Source of the DNA: Saccharopolyspora kobensis | GTDB lineage: Bacteria > Actinomycetota > Actinomycetes > Mycobacteriales > Pseudonocardiaceae | Reading direction: 5' to 3' | Length of the DNA: 64,000 nucleotides | Assembly: GCF_900108315.1 (NCBI RefSeq) | Contig: NZ_FNVB01000002.1 | Coordinates: 310,001-374,000, forward strand | Shown: in pieces, positions 26,359 through 35,867 of the stretch | Layout: each line of letters opens with the position of its first letter | Numbering within the stretch: the first letter of the stretch is position 1 | The notes under the pieces: generated by a model | What the model was told of the DNA's origin: nothing | What the model saw: only the letters and a program-made list of their open reading frames with translations | Databases searched by the model: none | Translations under genes and position numbers: made by a program

Positions 26359-27813
26359 TCAGCCGACGGCCCCTTCCATCTGCAGCTCGATCAGTCGGTT
26401 CAGTTCCAGTGCGTATTCCATCGGCAGCTCGCGGGCGATCGGCTCGACGAAGCCGCGCACGATCACCGCCATCGCCTCGTCCTCGGTCAGACCGCGCTGC
26501 ATCAGGTAGAACAGCTGGTCATCGCTGACCTTGGACACCGTCGCCTCGTGACCCATCGACACGTCGTCGACGCGGACGTCCACGTACGGGTAGGTGTCGG
26601 AGCGGCTGATGGTGTCGACCAGCAGCGCGTCGCACTTGACGTTCGACGAGGACTGGTGGGCGCGCTTGGCGACCTTCACGAGGCCCCGGTAGGAGGCGCG
26701 GCCACCACCGCGGGCGATCGACTTGGAGACGATCGTCGAGGAGGTGCGCGGCGCCAGGTGCTCCATCTTCGCGCCCGTGTCCTGGTGCTGGCCCTCACCG
26801 GCGAACGCCACCGAGAGCACTTCGCCCTTGGCGTGCTCGCCCATCAGGAACACCGACGGGTACTTCATGGTGACCTTGGAGCCGAGGTTGCCGTCGACCC
26901 ACTCCATGGTCGCGCCCTCTTCGGCCTTGGCGCGCTTGGTGACCAGGTTGTAGACGTTGGTCGACCAGTTCTGGATCGTCGTGTAGCGGCAGCGGCCGCC
27001 CTTCTTGACGATGATCTCCACGACCGCCGAGTGCAGCGAGTCGCTGGAGTAGATCGGGGCGGTGCAGCCCTCGACGTAGTGCACGTAGGCACCCTCGTCG
27101 ACGATGATCAGGGTCCGCTCGAACTGGCCCATGTTCTCGGTGTTGATCCGGAAGTAGGCCTGCAGCGGGATGTCCACGTGCACGCCCGGCGGCACGTAGA
27201 TGAACGAACCGCCCGACCACACCGCGGTGTTCAGCGCGGAGAACTTGTTGTCACCGGCCGGGATGACCGAGCCGAAGTACTCCTTGAACAGCTCCGGGTG
27301 TTCCTTCAGAGCGGTGTCGGTGTCCAGGAAGACGACACCCTGCTCCTCGAGGTCCTCGCGGATCTTGTGGTAGACGACCTCCGACTCGTACTGGGCGGCC
27401 ACACCCGCGACGAGGCGCTGCTTCTCGGCCTCCGGGATGCCCAGCTTGTCGTAGGTGTTCTTGATGTCCTCGGGCAGGTCCTCCCAGGTCTGGGCCTGCT
27501 GCTCGGTGGAGCGGACGAAGTACTTGATGTTGTCGAAGTCGATGCCGGAGAGGTCGGCGCCCCAGTTGGGCATCGGCTTGCGGTCGAACAGCCGCAGCGC
27601 CTTGAGCCGGTCCTCGAGCATCCACTCGGGCTCGTCCTTCTTCGCCGAGATGTCGCGCACGACGTTCTCGTTGAGGCCACGGCGGGCGCTGGCACCCGCA
27701 ACGTCCGGGTCGGCCCAGCCGTACTCGTAGCTGCCGACGCTGGCCAGGATCTCGTCCTGGCTCAACTGCTGGTCAGCCGTGGTGGGTGTGCGCTGCTCCG
27801 CAGCGGCAGTCAT
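26359..27813 (-). CDS. sufB: Fe-S assembly scaffold protein SufB
   Basis: The 484-residue scaffold on which the cluster is built. Strongly conserved blocks are visible: [70 protein letters not shown] and [21 protein letters not shown], whose cysteine is one of the conserved residues. No intein is present, unlike in M. tuberculosis SufB (Rv1461). The ATG at 27813 overlaps the sufR stop as ATGA. Confidence 0.97.
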   Translation of the reverse strand: MTAAAEQRTPTTADQQLSQDEILASVGSYEYGWADPDVAGASARRGLNENVVRDISAKKDEPEWMLEDRLKALRLFDRKPMPNWGADLSGIDFDNIKYFVRSTEQQAQTWEDLPEDIKNTYDKLGIPEAEKQRLVAGVAAQYESEVVYHKIREDLEEQGVVFLDTDTALKEHPELFKEYFGSVIPAGDNKFSALNTAVWSGGSFIYVPPGVHVDIPLQAYFRINTENMGQFERTLIIVDEGAYVHYVEGCTAPIYSSDSLHSAVVEIIVKKGGRCRYTTIQNWSTNVYNLVTKRAKAEEGATMEWVDGNLGSKVTMKYPSVFLMGEHAKGEVLSVAFAGEGQHQDTGAKMEHLAPRTSSTIVSKSIARGGGRASYRGLVKVAKRAHQSSSNVKCDALLVDTISRSDTYPYVDVRVDDVSMGHEATVSKVSDDQLFYLMQRGLTEDEAMAVIVRGFVEPIARELPMEYALELNRLIELQMEGAVG

Positions 27814-28565
27814 ACGGACTCCCCTCCATCAGGAATCGGGGCGGTGTTCGGGTCGGGATCCGCGAACCGCGTGGTCGGCACGTGCGTGGTGCACACCGAA
27901 TCGCCGTTCGCGATGGTGGCCAGCCGCTGCACGTGGGTGCCGAGTACTTCGGCGAAAGCCGCTGTCTCGGCCTCGCACAGCTGCGGGAAGTCCGCAGCGA
28001 CGTGCGCCACCGGGCAGTGGTGCTGGCAGAGCTGCTCGCCGCTTCCGACGCTTCGCGTCGAGGCAGCGTAGCCCTCCCTGGTGAGCGCGTCGGCGAGGGC
28101 CTCCGCGCGTTCGGCCGGGTCGCCGGCGGCGGCCAGCGCCTCGCGGTGGTTGGCCACCAGGGCGGCCATCCGTCGCTCGGCGAACTCGCGCACCGCCTGC
28201 TCACCGGCGTGTTCGGCGATGAACCGCAGCGCCGCCACCGCCAAGTCGTCGTAGGCGTGCCCGAACCGCGCCCGTCCCACCTCGGTGAGCAGGAAGAGCT
28301 TGGCCGGCCGGCCACGACCGCGACGACTCCGCGGGGAGGCTTCCCGGGTGTAGGCCTCGCCTTCGGCGACCAGCACGTCGAGGTGCCGGCGCACCGCGGT
28401 GGGGCTCAACCCGAGTTCTTCGGCCACCGCCGCAGCGGTGATCGGTCCCCGTTCCAGCAGCAACCGCGCAACTGTGTGCCGGGTGCGCCCATCGCCATGC
28501 GCACCGTGCTGGGCGGCTTGGCCCGGCTCGGCCGCCGCGGCGGTTGACGTCCCGACTTTTTTCAC
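27810..28565 (-). CDS. sufR: SufR-type Fe-S sensing repressor of the suf operon
   Basis: This 251-residue DNA-binding protein is the first gene of the operon. A winged helix-turn-helix lies at about residues 28-90 ([35 protein letters not shown], then [15 protein letters not shown]). The C-terminal half has the cluster-ligand cysteines in [18 protein letters not shown] and SVCTTHVP, as in SufR proteins that hold a 4Fe-4S cluster and repress suf when it is intact. The GTG start lies 7 bp from a TAACAT -10 box, so the mRNA is probably leaderless. It overlaps sufB and is divergent from mptB. Confidence 0.92.
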   Translation of the reverse strand: MKKVGTSTAAAAEPGQAAQHGAHGDGRTRHTVARLLLERGPITAAAVAEELGLSPTAVRRHLDVLVAEGEAYTREASPRSRRGRGRPAKLFLLTEVGRARFGHAYDDLAVAALRFIAEHAGEQAVREFAERRMAALVANHREALAAAGDPAERAEALADALTREGYAASTRSVGSGEQLCQHHCPVAHVAADFPQLCEAETAAFAEVLGTHVQRLATIANGDSVCTTHVPTTRFADPDPNTAPIPDGGESV

Positions 28566-28578
28566 AACACGAATGTTA
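28566..28578 (-). promoter_or_regulatory. suf promoter -10 with overlapping inverted repeat
   Basis: TAACAT on the minus strand (28573-28578) fits TAnnnT and lies seven bases before the sufR GTG. AACA-CGAA-TGTT (28566-28577) is an inverted repeat over the same bases and could be the SufR site, giving autorepression of the whole operon. The arms are only four bases, so support is modest. Confidence 0.45.
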
Positions 28579-28617
28579 CCTATTTCAGCTCAGTACACCA
28601 GGATGCGGGGCGCGCCC

Positions 28618-28631
28618 GTGAGCTGACTCAC
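28618..28631. promoter_or_regulatory. Palindrome in the sufR/mptB divergent region
   Basis: GTGAG-CTGA-CTCAC is a perfect inverted repeat 19 bases before the mptB start and 53 bases from sufR. It could be an operator for either gene; nothing assigns it. Confidence 0.35.
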
Positions 28632-28650
28632 GCGATTACGCTTCGTCGTC

Positions 28651-30207
28651 GTGGCGGCAGGCGAATCGACGAGCAGACGACCAGCGACCGAAGAGGCGGC
28701 GGAGCCTCTGGACCGCGGCGAGCGCCGACAGCTCGACGTGGTCCGCCGTTTCGGCACCACCGGCTCGCTGGTGCTCGCCATCGGCTCGATCGGCGCCGGA
28801 GCGGCCCCGGTGGACAACCCGCTGTCCGGGGCGCGGCTGATCGGCCTGCCGGTCCGGGTGCCGACGGTGGCGATGGCCTGCTGCTGGCTGGGCATCCTGA
28901 TGATCGTGGTGGCCTGGCTGTGGCTGGGCAGGCTGTGCTGGCCGGGACGCGGCCGCATGCTGTCGGTCACCCAGCTGGCCCGCACGCTGGCGATGTGGGC
29001 GCTGCCGCTGGCCCTGGCGCCGCCGCTGTTCAGCACCGACATGTACAGCTACCTGGCGCAGAGCGAGGTGGCCGCGCGCGGCTTCAACCCGTACGTGCTG
29101 GGCTCGGCCGCCGCGCTCGGCGTGGATCACCCGTTCACCGCGAACGTGCCCAACATCTGGCGCGACACCCCGTCCCCGTACGGCCCGCTGTTCCTGATGT
29201 TCGGCCAGGTCATCTCCCGCATCGTGGGCGACAACGTGGTGTTCGGGGTGCTGGTGTGGCGCGCGGTGATGCTGTGCGGCCTGGCCCTGGCGATCTGGGC
29301 GATCCCGCGGCTGGCGCGGCGCTGCGGCGTGCACCCGTCCGCCGCGCTGTGGCTCGGCGCGGCGAACCCGATCGTGCTGTTCCACGTGGTCAGCGGCATG
29401 CACAACGAGGCGCTGATGGTCGGCATCATGCTGGCCGCGATCGAGCTGGGGCTGCGCTACCAGACGGTGCCGGGCACCATCGCCGCCGGCGTGCTGCTGA
29501 GCGTGGCCGGGGCGATCAAGCCGCCGGGCTGGATCGCGCTCGGCTTCTTCGGCATCTACCTGGCGCTGCGCAAGGGCGGCCGGTTCCGCGACCTGGTGCA
29601 GGTGGCGGCACTGCTGACGGCGGTGTTCCTGGCCACCATGACGGTGATCACGGTGGCCAGCGGCTGGGGGCTGGGCTGGATCGACACCTTCGACGTGCCC
29701 AACCGGGTCAAGACGTTCATGGCGCCGCTGACCGCGTTCGGCATGACCGGTGGCGGGCTGAGCACGCTGCTCGGGCTGGGCAACCAGACCGACGCGATGC
29801 TGGTGATCACCAAGATCGTCGGCTACCTGGTGGTCGCCGTGGTGTGCCTGCAGATGCTGTGGCTGTCCTTCCGCGGCCGCATCGAGCCGCTGGCCGGGCT
29901 GGGCATCACCTACCTGACGCTGGCGCTGGCCGTGCCGGTGCTGTGGCCCTGGTACCTGCTGTGGTCGGTGGCGCCGCTGGCGCTGGCGACGAACAACAGC
30001 CGGTTCCGGGTCACTGCCGCGGTGATCTGCGCCGCGGTGTCGCTGTTCGTGCCGCCGACCGGGGCCGGATTCCCGCTGCGCGCCTACCAGATCCCGCTGG
30101 CCGTGATCGCCGCGGCGATCGCCTTCGCGATCACGCTGTGGCTGGTGCGCGGCAAGGTGCCGCGGCTGCTGCCGACCCGCGGCGGTGTTCGGCCGGTCAC
30201 GCAATAG
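28651..30207 (+). CDS. mptB: Polyprenol-phosphomannose-dependent alpha-1,6-mannosyltransferase, MptB-like
   Basis: This 518-residue GT-C fold membrane enzyme has about 12-13 predicted helices. The first extracytoplasmic loop contains FSTDMYSYLAQSEVAARGFNPY, with the acidic residue expected to be catalytic, and a later SPYGPLFLM segment. Related enzymes extend the alpha-1,6-mannan core of lipomannan. Position beside sufR is the same as Rv1459c (MptB) in M. tuberculosis, which is the main reason for the symbol. GTG at 28651 has TACGCT eight bases upstream, suggesting a leaderless mRNA. It lies 11 bp before an ABC exporter ATPase gene. Confidence 0.82.
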   Translation: MAAGESTSRRPATEEAAEPLDRGERRQLDVVRRFGTTGSLVLAIGSIGAGAAPVDNPLSGARLIGLPVRVPTVAMACCWLGILMIVVAWLWLGRLCWPGRGRMLSVTQLARTLAMWALPLALAPPLFSTDMYSYLAQSEVAARGFNPYVLGSAAALGVDHPFTANVPNIWRDTPSPYGPLFLMFGQVISRIVGDNVVFGVLVWRAVMLCGLALAIWAIPRLARRCGVHPSAALWLGAANPIVLFHVVSGMHNEALMVGIMLAAIELGLRYQTVPGTIAAGVLLSVAGAIKPPGWIALGFFGIYLALRKGGRFRDLVQVAALLTAVFLATMTVITVASGWGLGWIDTFDVPNRVKTFMAPLTAFGMTGGGLSTLLGLGNQTDAMLVITKIVGYLVVAVVCLQMLWLSFRGRIEPLAGLGITYLTLALAVPVLWPWYLLWSVAPLALATNNSRFRVTAAVICAAVSLFVPPTGAGFPLRAYQIPLAVIAAAIAFAITLWLVRGKVPRLLPTRGGVRPVTQ

Positions 30208-30218
30208 GCTTGGATTTC

Positions 30219-31154
30219 GTGAGCAACGCCGATGGTCCGGCCGTCCAGCTGCGCGGGCTGAAGAAGCGCTTCGGTGACACCGTCGCCGTCGCAGGCCTCG
30301 ACCTGTGCATGCCGCGCGGCAGCGTGCTGGCGCTGCTCGGGCCGAACGGCGCGGGCAAGACGACGACGGTGGAGATCTGCGAGGGCTTCCAGCGTCCCGA
30401 CGCCGGTGAGGTCCGGGTGCTCGGCCTGGACCCGCGCACCCAGTCCGAGGCGTTGCGGCCGCGGATCGGCGTGATGCCGCAGGGCGGCGGCGCCTATCCC
30501 GGGGTGCGGGCCGACGAGATGCTGGACCTGGTCGCCGCCTGCGCCGCCGATCCGCTGGATCCGGCCTGGCTGCTGGAGGTGCTCGGGCTGGACAACGCCC
30601 GCCGCACCCCCTACAAGCGGCTCTCCGGCGGTCAGCAGCAGCGGCTCTCGCTGGCGTGCGCGCTGGTCGGACGGCCGGAGCTGGTGTTCCTCGACGAACC
30701 CACCGCCGGCCTGGACCCGCAGGCGCGGCGGCTGGTCTGGGACCTGGTCGGCGCGCTGCGCCGCGACGGGGTCAGCGTGCTGCTCACGACCCACCTGATG
30801 GACGAGGCCGAGGCGCTGGCCGACCGCGTGGTGATCGTGGACCACGGCCGCGCGGTCGCCGACGGCACCGCCGCGGAGCTGACCGAGCCCGAGGACGGCA
30901 AGCAGGAGCTGCGGTTCCGCTCCCAGACCGGGCTGGACCTGAACCTGCTGCTGGCCGCGCTGCCGGAGGACTGCCAGGCCAGCGAGCTGCGGCCGGGCGA
31001 CTACGTGGTGCGCGGGCACGTCGACCCGCAGGTGGTGTCCACGGTGACCGCCTGGTGCGCGCAGCACGGCGTGCTGGCGAACGAGCTGCGGGTGGCCCGC
31101 CGCAGCCTGGAGGACGTCTTCCTGGAACTGACCGGACGGGAGCTGCGATCGTGA
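30219..31154 (+). CDS. ABC exporter ATP-binding protein
   Basis: This 311-residue cytoplasmic ATPase of the DrrA/CcmA class shows Walker A GPNGAGKTT near residue 40, signature LSGGQQQRLSLA, Walker B LVFLDEPTAGLDPQ and the H-loop TTHLMDEAE. The last 90 residues form the accessory domain typical of drug or lipid exporters. GTG at 30219 is used; a TTG three codons earlier is possible. A TAGGCT box lies eight bases before the GTG. It overlaps its permease gene as GTGA. The counterpart in M. tuberculosis is Rv1458c. Substrate is unknown; the location beside a lipoglycan enzyme suggests an envelope component. Confidence 0.9.
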   Translation: MSNADGPAVQLRGLKKRFGDTVAVAGLDLCMPRGSVLALLGPNGAGKTTTVEICEGFQRPDAGEVRVLGLDPRTQSEALRPRIGVMPQGGGAYPGVRADEMLDLVAACAADPLDPAWLLEVLGLDNARRTPYKRLSGGQQQRLSLACALVGRPELVFLDEPTAGLDPQARRLVWDLVGALRRDGVSVLLTTHLMDEAEALADRVVIVDHGRAVADGTAAELTEPEDGKQELRFRSQTGLDLNLLLAALPEDCQASELRPGDYVVRGHVDPQVVSTVTAWCAQHGVLANELRVARRSLEDVFLELTGRELRS

Positions 31155-31960
31155 ACGCCGAGGCCAACGCCGCACCGCCGCTCGGCGCCCAGTTCCCGGC
31201 CGGGACCTTCTCCCCGGCACCGGGCCGGGGCCGCCCGCTCCGGATGCTGCTGGCGCAGACCCGGGTCGAGGCGCTGCTGATCATCCGGCACGGCGAGCAG
31301 GCGCTGCTCACGCTGATCATCCCGCTGGCGCTGCTGATCGGCCTGAGCACCCTGAACATCGGCGATCTGCCGGAGCCCCGGGTGAACTCGGTGATGCCGC
31401 GCATCCTGGCGCTGGCGGTGATGTCCACGGCGTTCACCGGGCAGGCCATCGCGCTGGGCTTCGACCGCCGCTACGGGGTGCTGAAGCGCCTGTCGGCGAC
31501 GGCGCTGCCGCGCTGGACGCTCATCTCCGGCCGCGTGCTGGCGACGCTGCTGGTGGTGGCGTTGCAGGCCGTCGTGCTGGGAGTGGCCGCGGTGCTGCTG
31601 GGATGGTCGCCGGAGCTCTCCGGGCTGCTGCCCGCCGTCCCGCTGCTGGTGCTGGGCACGCTCGCCTTCGGCGCGGCCGGGGTGCTGGTCGGTGGTGCGT
31701 TGCGCGCCGAGATCGTGCTGGCGCTGGCCAACGCGATCTGGTTCGTGCTGCTGCTGGCCGGTGGCCTGGCGCTGCCCGCCGCCGATCTGCCCGGGCCGCT
31801 GAGCGTGCTGGCCGGGTTCCTGCCGTCTGGCGCGCTTTCCGCGGCGCTGGACGCGGTGCTGGTCGACGGTTCGCTGCCGGGGGTGCAGCCGATCCTCGTG
31901 CTGCTCGCCTGGGGCGCGGTGTGCGGCGGTGTGGCCGTGCGCACATTTCGCCTGACCTGA
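31151..31960 (+). CDS. ABC exporter permease (ABC-2 type)
   Basis: A 269-residue membrane protein with six predicted helices after a 45-residue proline- and alanine-rich cytoplasmic start. The segment IALGFDRRYGVLKRLSATALPRW between the second and third helices is the cytoplasmic coupling region of the DrrB/ABC-2 family. GTG at 31151 overlaps the ATPase stop, so the two are made together. It corresponds in place to Rv1457c. Confidence 0.9.
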   Translation: MNAEANAAPPLGAQFPAGTFSPAPGRGRPLRMLLAQTRVEALLIIRHGEQALLTLIIPLALLIGLSTLNIGDLPEPRVNSVMPRILALAVMSTAFTGQAIALGFDRRYGVLKRLSATALPRWTLISGRVLATLLVVALQAVVLGVAAVLLGWSPELSGLLPAVPLLVLGTLAFGAAGVLVGGALRAEIVLALANAIWFVLLLAGGLALPAADLPGPLSVLAGFLPSGALSAALDAVLVDGSLPGVQPILVLLAWGAVCGGVAVRTFRLT

Positions 31961-31980
31961 GCCGGTGGCAGGGTGTGGCC

Positions 31981-32829
31981 ATGACGGAGATCGCCCGCCA
32001 GGCCAAGAACGCCCTGGAAGTCATCCACTCGATGATCTACTTCGCGCCGGAGGCCGCGGACGGTTACGCCGGGCTCGGTCTGGAGCGGGGCCGGATGTCG
32101 TACTTCGCGGGCCGCGCGGCCGTGATGGGCCCGGTCGGGCCCGGTGTGGTGGCGGCGACCTTCTACAACTTCAACCCCGTGTCGGTCGCCGAGGCAATCC
32201 CCCGCGCCTGGTCGATCGCGGCTCCGAGCACCGTGGTCGAGACCCGCTTCCGCGCGGCCGACGCGGCCCTGCGCCGGATGCTCGGGGATGCCGTCGACTC
32301 CGCGGCGGTCGCCGAGGCAGCGGAGCTGGCGCGCGAGGCCAGCCGGGCGTGCGCCCCGGACGGCAAGCCGCTCTTCGCCGCGCACGCCGACCTGGACTGG
32401 CCGGATGAGCCGCACTTGCAGCTCTGGCACGCGGTGACCCTGCTGCGCGAGTTCCGCGGCGACGCGCACATCGCGGCGCTGCAGCGCGCCGAGCTCAGCG
32501 GCCTGCAGGCCCTGGTGCTGCACAGCTCGACCGGCGAGGGCTTCAAGCCTTCGGCGGCGCGGGAGCTGCGCGGGTGGAGCGAGTCGCAGTGGGCCGAGGC
32601 CGAGCAGGAGCTGCGCGAGCGCGGCCTGGTCGGAGAGGACGGCGGGATCAGCCAGGCGGGCACCGCGCTGCGCGAGGAGATCGAGGCCGGGACCGACGCG
32701 ATGTCGATGGCCCCGTGGCGCGCGCTGGGCGAGGAGAAGGTGGCAGCGCTGATGGACAACGGCCGTGAGCTGACCCGAGCGCTGCTGAAGGCGGGTGCGA
32801 TCCCCCGCGATCTCTTCGGCCGCGACTGA
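31981..32829 (+). CDS. SCO6745-family conserved protein
   Basis: The 282-residue protein matches a family known from Streptomyces as SCO6745, sometimes called SalK-like, of unknown biochemical function. It is largely helical; the start has ALEVIHSMIYFAPEAADGYAGLGLERGRMSYFAGRAA, and the C-terminal half (ARELRGWSESQWAEAEQELRERGLV) looks like a winged-helix fold with similarity to MarR regulators. It lies 20 bp after the exporter permease, probably in the same transcript, and before ctaA. It may be a ligand-binding or regulatory protein; no enzyme motif is visible. Confidence 0.7.
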   Translation: MTEIARQAKNALEVIHSMIYFAPEAADGYAGLGLERGRMSYFAGRAAVMGPVGPGVVAATFYNFNPVSVAEAIPRAWSIAAPSTVVETRFRAADAALRRMLGDAVDSAAVAEAAELAREASRACAPDGKPLFAAHADLDWPDEPHLQLWHAVTLLREFRGDAHIAALQRAELSGLQALVLHSSTGEGFKPSAARELRGWSESQWAEAEQELRERGLVGEDGGISQAGTALREEIEAGTDAMSMAPWRALGEEKVAALMDNGRELTRALLKAGAIPRDLFGRD

Positions 32830-32876
32830 ATCAGGCCTGCGGACGGGTGATTCCGGGCCGCGGCTACCATCGGACC

Positions 32877-33830
32877 GTGCCGCTTCCTACTTGGATCTCC
32901 CGCCCGTCCCCGCGCGTCGTGCGCAACCTGGCGCTGGCGGTGCTGGTGATGCAGGCGCTGATCTCGGTGACCGGTGTGACGGTTCGCGTGACGGGTTCCG
33001 GGCTCGGCTGCCCGACCTGGCCGCAGTGCTTCCCCGGCAGCATGGTGCCCATCGAGCACCCCGAGGTGGCGACGCTGCACCAGGTGATCGAGTTCGGCAA
33101 CCGGCTGCTGACCGGTGTGATCGGCTTCGTCGCGCTGGCCTGCTTCCTGGCCGCGCTGCGGTGCAGGCCGCGGCGCAAGCGGCTGATCCGGCTGGCGCTG
33201 ATCATGCCGCTGGGCGTGATCGCGCAGGCGATCATCGGCGGCGTCACGGTGCTGGTGAACCTGGCCTGGTGGAGCGTGTCGGTGCACTTCATGGCATCGG
33301 CGGTGCTGATCTGGCTGGCCACGATCCTCTACAAGGCCACCAAGGAGGGCGACCGCGAGCCGGTCGGCGTGGTGCCGACGCCGATGCGCAGGCTGCTGGT
33401 GGCGCTGACCGCGGTGACCGCGGCGGTGCTGATCGCGGGCACCCTGGTGACCGCGGCGGGCCCGCACGCCGGTGACCCGGACACCCCGCGCCTGGACCTG
33501 CCGGTGCAGACCCTGGTGCAGGTGCACGGCCTGCTGGTGATGGCCTACGTGCTGATCCTCGCGGTGTTCGGCGTGTGGCTGCGCAGCGCCCGCCCCACCA
33601 GGGCGCTGCTGAAGACCTACGGCTCGGCCTGCGCGATGGTGCTGATCCAGGGCGCGATCGGGTCGGTCCAGTACTACCTCGGCGTGCCGGAGGCGATGGT
33701 CGTCCTGCACATGGCGGCGGCCACGTTGGTGATCATCATCACCGCGCTGCTGTGGGGCGAGTCCCGCCACCGCGGCCCGCTGCCCGAGCCGGCCACCACC
33801 GCGAAGGACGCCGAGCCCGCGACGGTCTGA
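32877..33830 (+). CDS. ctaA: Heme A synthase CtaA
   Basis: A 317-residue membrane enzyme oxidising heme O to heme A for cytochrome aa3 oxidase. Eight predicted helices carry the conserved histidines in LHQVIEFGNRLLTG, VHFMAS, VHGLLVMAY and LHMAAAT. The first loop has the cysteine pair CPTWPQC typical of actinobacterial and Bacillus CtaA. GTG at 32877 is chosen: TACCAT ends six bases before it, giving a leaderless transcript, and an earlier ATG in frame has no support. ctaB, the preceding step, lies 3 kb to the right on the other strand. Confidence 0.93.
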   Translation: MPLPTWISRPSPRVVRNLALAVLVMQALISVTGVTVRVTGSGLGCPTWPQCFPGSMVPIEHPEVATLHQVIEFGNRLLTGVIGFVALACFLAALRCRPRRKRLIRLALIMPLGVIAQAIIGGVTVLVNLAWWSVSVHFMASAVLIWLATILYKATKEGDREPVGVVPTPMRRLLVALTAVTAAVLIAGTLVTAAGPHAGDPDTPRLDLPVQTLVQVHGLLVMAYVLILAVFGVWLRSARPTRALLKTYGSACAMVLIQGAIGSVQYYLGVPEAMVVLHMAAATLVIIITALLWGESRHRGPLPEPATTAKDAEPATV

Positions 33831-33853
33831 GCTCGACCGGGAGGCCGCCGGCG

Positions 33854-34348
33854 TCAGAAGCGGAGCTTGGGCTTGCCCTCGCGCTCCCAGCGGCGCCACA
33901 GCTCCGGCATCTCACCGGCCAGCCACTGGTAGAACTCGTGCACCGTGCGCAGGCGCCGGGCGCGTTCGCCCTGGCCGCTGAACATGCGCAGCCCGGCCGC
34001 GGTCAGCTCCTCCAGCCCGGTGACGCGCTGCATCCGGTGCCGCACCAGCTCCGGCCAGCGGTCCTCCTCCACCCGGTACAGCGCCGCTTCGCGGCCCTGC
34101 CGGGTCGTCTTGGAGACCACGCCGAGCCGCATCAGCAGCCGCACGTTGGTGCTGATCGAGCCGGTGCTGGCGGCCAGCGCCAGGGACAGCTCGGCGGCGG
34201 TGCGCTCCGGCGGGTCGCAGACGAGCAGGAACGCCAGGACGCGCCCGGCGATCAGCGGCATGCCCTCGCTTGCTTCGAAGTGCGCCGCCATCTGCTCGAT
34301 CCACTCCGACATGGCCGGTCGGTCGGTGCGCTGCACGTAGTCGGGCAC
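33854..34348 (-). CDS. GbsR/MarR-family transcriptional regulator
   Basis: This 164-residue regulator has an N-terminal helix (MSEWIEQMAAHFEASEGMPLIAGRVLAFLLV) and a winged helix-turn-helix with ELSLALAASTGSISTNVRLLMRLGVVSKTTRQGREAALYRV, the arrangement of GbsR-like proteins. The C-terminal 60 residues are helical and probably make the dimer. Its effector is unknown. It is convergent with ctaA, and 99 bp separate it from the next gene on the same strand. Confidence 0.82.
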   Translation of the reverse strand: MPDYVQRTDRPAMSEWIEQMAAHFEASEGMPLIAGRVLAFLLVCDPPERTAAELSLALAASTGSISTNVRLLMRLGVVSKTTRQGREAALYRVEEDRWPELVRHRMQRVTGLEELTAAGLRMFSGQGERARRLRTVHEFYQWLAGEMPELWRRWEREGKPKLRF

Positions 34349-34447
34349 GACGACTCCAGGTGATCGAGTTCAGTACTCGCTGAAAAGGTAAACCACAGCG
34401 AAGACTTCGACCAGCCGCCGACCGGCGTGTCGCGGAGCGAAACGGGA

Positions 34448-34753
34448 TCAGCTGGTGCGCGCGCCCATGGTCCGGCGGTGCCCGGCGCCGATCTTCATCG
34501 CGCCGACGGTCTCGCCGTCCCACTCGTGGGCGGACAGCCCCTCGACGGCCTCGACCAGCGCATTGCCGGTGGCGACATCGGGCACCATGACATCGCCGAA
34601 GCGGCCGTCGTCGCCGACCAGCACGACGCGGGCACCGGCCTGGCCGAGGTTCTCCACGACCGCGCGGGCGGACTTGCCGTGCGCGGCGACGAACGCCTTG
34701 GCCGTCGCGATCGCCTTGGGCGCGGGTGCGGTGGTTTCTTCGGTAGCCGTCAT
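34448..34753 (-). CDS. Conserved hypothetical protein, 101 residues
   Basis: A small soluble protein. A T/A/P-rich N-terminus is followed by a helix KAIATAKAFVAAHGKSARAVVENLG, a strand RVVLVGDDG and a C-terminal part with GRFGDVMVPDVATGNALVEAVEGL. The alpha/beta pattern could be a small Rossmann-like or regulatory fold, but I recognise no family. It is divergent from qor with 84 bp between, so the two may share control. Confidence 0.6.
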   Translation of the reverse strand: MTATEETTAPAPKAIATAKAFVAAHGKSARAVVENLGQAGARVVLVGDDGRFGDVMVPDVATGNALVEAVEGLSAHEWDGETVGAMKIGAGHRRTMGARTS

Positions 34754-34837
34754 GACCGAATCCTAAATCAGCCCGCCGGGAAGATCCGACGGCGCGGGCA
34801 GGTTGCAGGTGACTAGGACGACAGCGAAGGAGTCAGC

Positions 34838-35806
34838 ATGCGAGCCATCCGGGTAGCGGCCAACGGTGGGCCCGAGGTCCTGCAGCTCACCGAGATCGAC
34901 GCGCCGGAACCGCAGCCCGGCCAACTGCTGGTCGAGGTCGCCGCGAGCGGGGTGAACTTCATCGACACCTACCAGCGCAGCGGCGTCTACGCGATGCAGG
35001 TGCCCTTCACCCCCGGTTCCGAGGGCGCGGGCGAGGTCGTCGCGGTGGGCGACGGCGTGACCGGGTTCGCGGTCGGCGACCGGGTCGCCTGGGCGATGGC
35101 GCCGGGCAGCTACGCCGAGCGGGCCCTGGTGCCCGCCGACAAGGCGGTCAAGGTTCCGGCGGGCGTGGACATCCGCACCGCCGCCGCGGCGCTGCTGCAG
35201 GGCCTCACCGCGCACTACCTGGTCACCTCCACGCACCCGGTGCGCACCGGGGAGACCGCGCTGGTGCACGCCGCGGCCGGCGGCATGGGCCTGCTGCTGA
35301 CGCAGCTGGTCAAGCACCTCGGCGGCAACGTCATCGGCACCGTGTCCACCGCCGAGAAGGAGAAGCTGGCGCGGGAGGCCGGGGCCGACGAGGTCATCCG
35401 CTACACCGAGGAGGACGTGGCCGCCACGGTCTCCGACCTCACCGACGGGCGCGGCGTGGACGTGGTCTACGACGGCGTCGGCAAGACCACCTTCGACGCC
35501 AGCCTGGCCAGCCTCCGCCCGCGCGGCCTGCTGGCGCTGTTCGGCGCGGCGAGCGGCCCGGTGCCGCCGGTGGACCCGCAGCGGCTGAACTCGGCGGGTT
35601 CGGTGTTCCTGACCCGCCCCAGCCTGGCGCACCACATCCTCACCCGCGACGAGCTGGACTGGCGGGCCGGCGAGCTGTTCGAGTGGATCTCCACCGGAGT
35701 GCTCGACATCCGCATCGGCGGCACCTACCCGCTGGAGGACGCCCGCCGCGCCCACGAGGACCTGGAGGGCCGCCGCACCACAGCAAAACTCCTGCTCCTG
35801 CCGTGA
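34838..35806 (+). CDS. qor: NADPH:quinone oxidoreductase, zeta-crystallin type
   Basis: A 322-residue zinc-free medium-chain dehydrogenase reducing quinones with NADPH. The N-terminal domain has the QOR segment VNFIDTYQRSGVY and the catalytic-domain PFTPGSEGAGEVVAVGDGV. The cofactor domain starts with LVHAAAGGMGLLLTQLVKHLGG (AxxGxxG) and includes VVYDGVGKTTF. No zinc-ligand cysteines are present. ATG at 34838 follows GAAGGAG. In M. tuberculosis Rv1454c lies in the same place between ctaA- and ctaB-like genes. Confidence 0.92.
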   Translation: MRAIRVAANGGPEVLQLTEIDAPEPQPGQLLVEVAASGVNFIDTYQRSGVYAMQVPFTPGSEGAGEVVAVGDGVTGFAVGDRVAWAMAPGSYAERALVPADKAVKVPAGVDIRTAAAALLQGLTAHYLVTSTHPVRTGETALVHAAAGGMGLLLTQLVKHLGGNVIGTVSTAEKEKLAREAGADEVIRYTEEDVAATVSDLTDGRGVDVVYDGVGKTTFDASLASLRPRGLLALFGAASGPVPPVDPQRLNSAGSVFLTRPSLAHHILTRDELDWRAGELFEWISTGVLDIRIGGTYPLEDARRAHEDLEGRRTTAKLLLLP

Positions 35807-35867
35807 TCGCCGTGCCTGCCCCGGTCCGCGCGACCGGGGCAGCACAGTCCATTCCCGGCTCCAGGTC

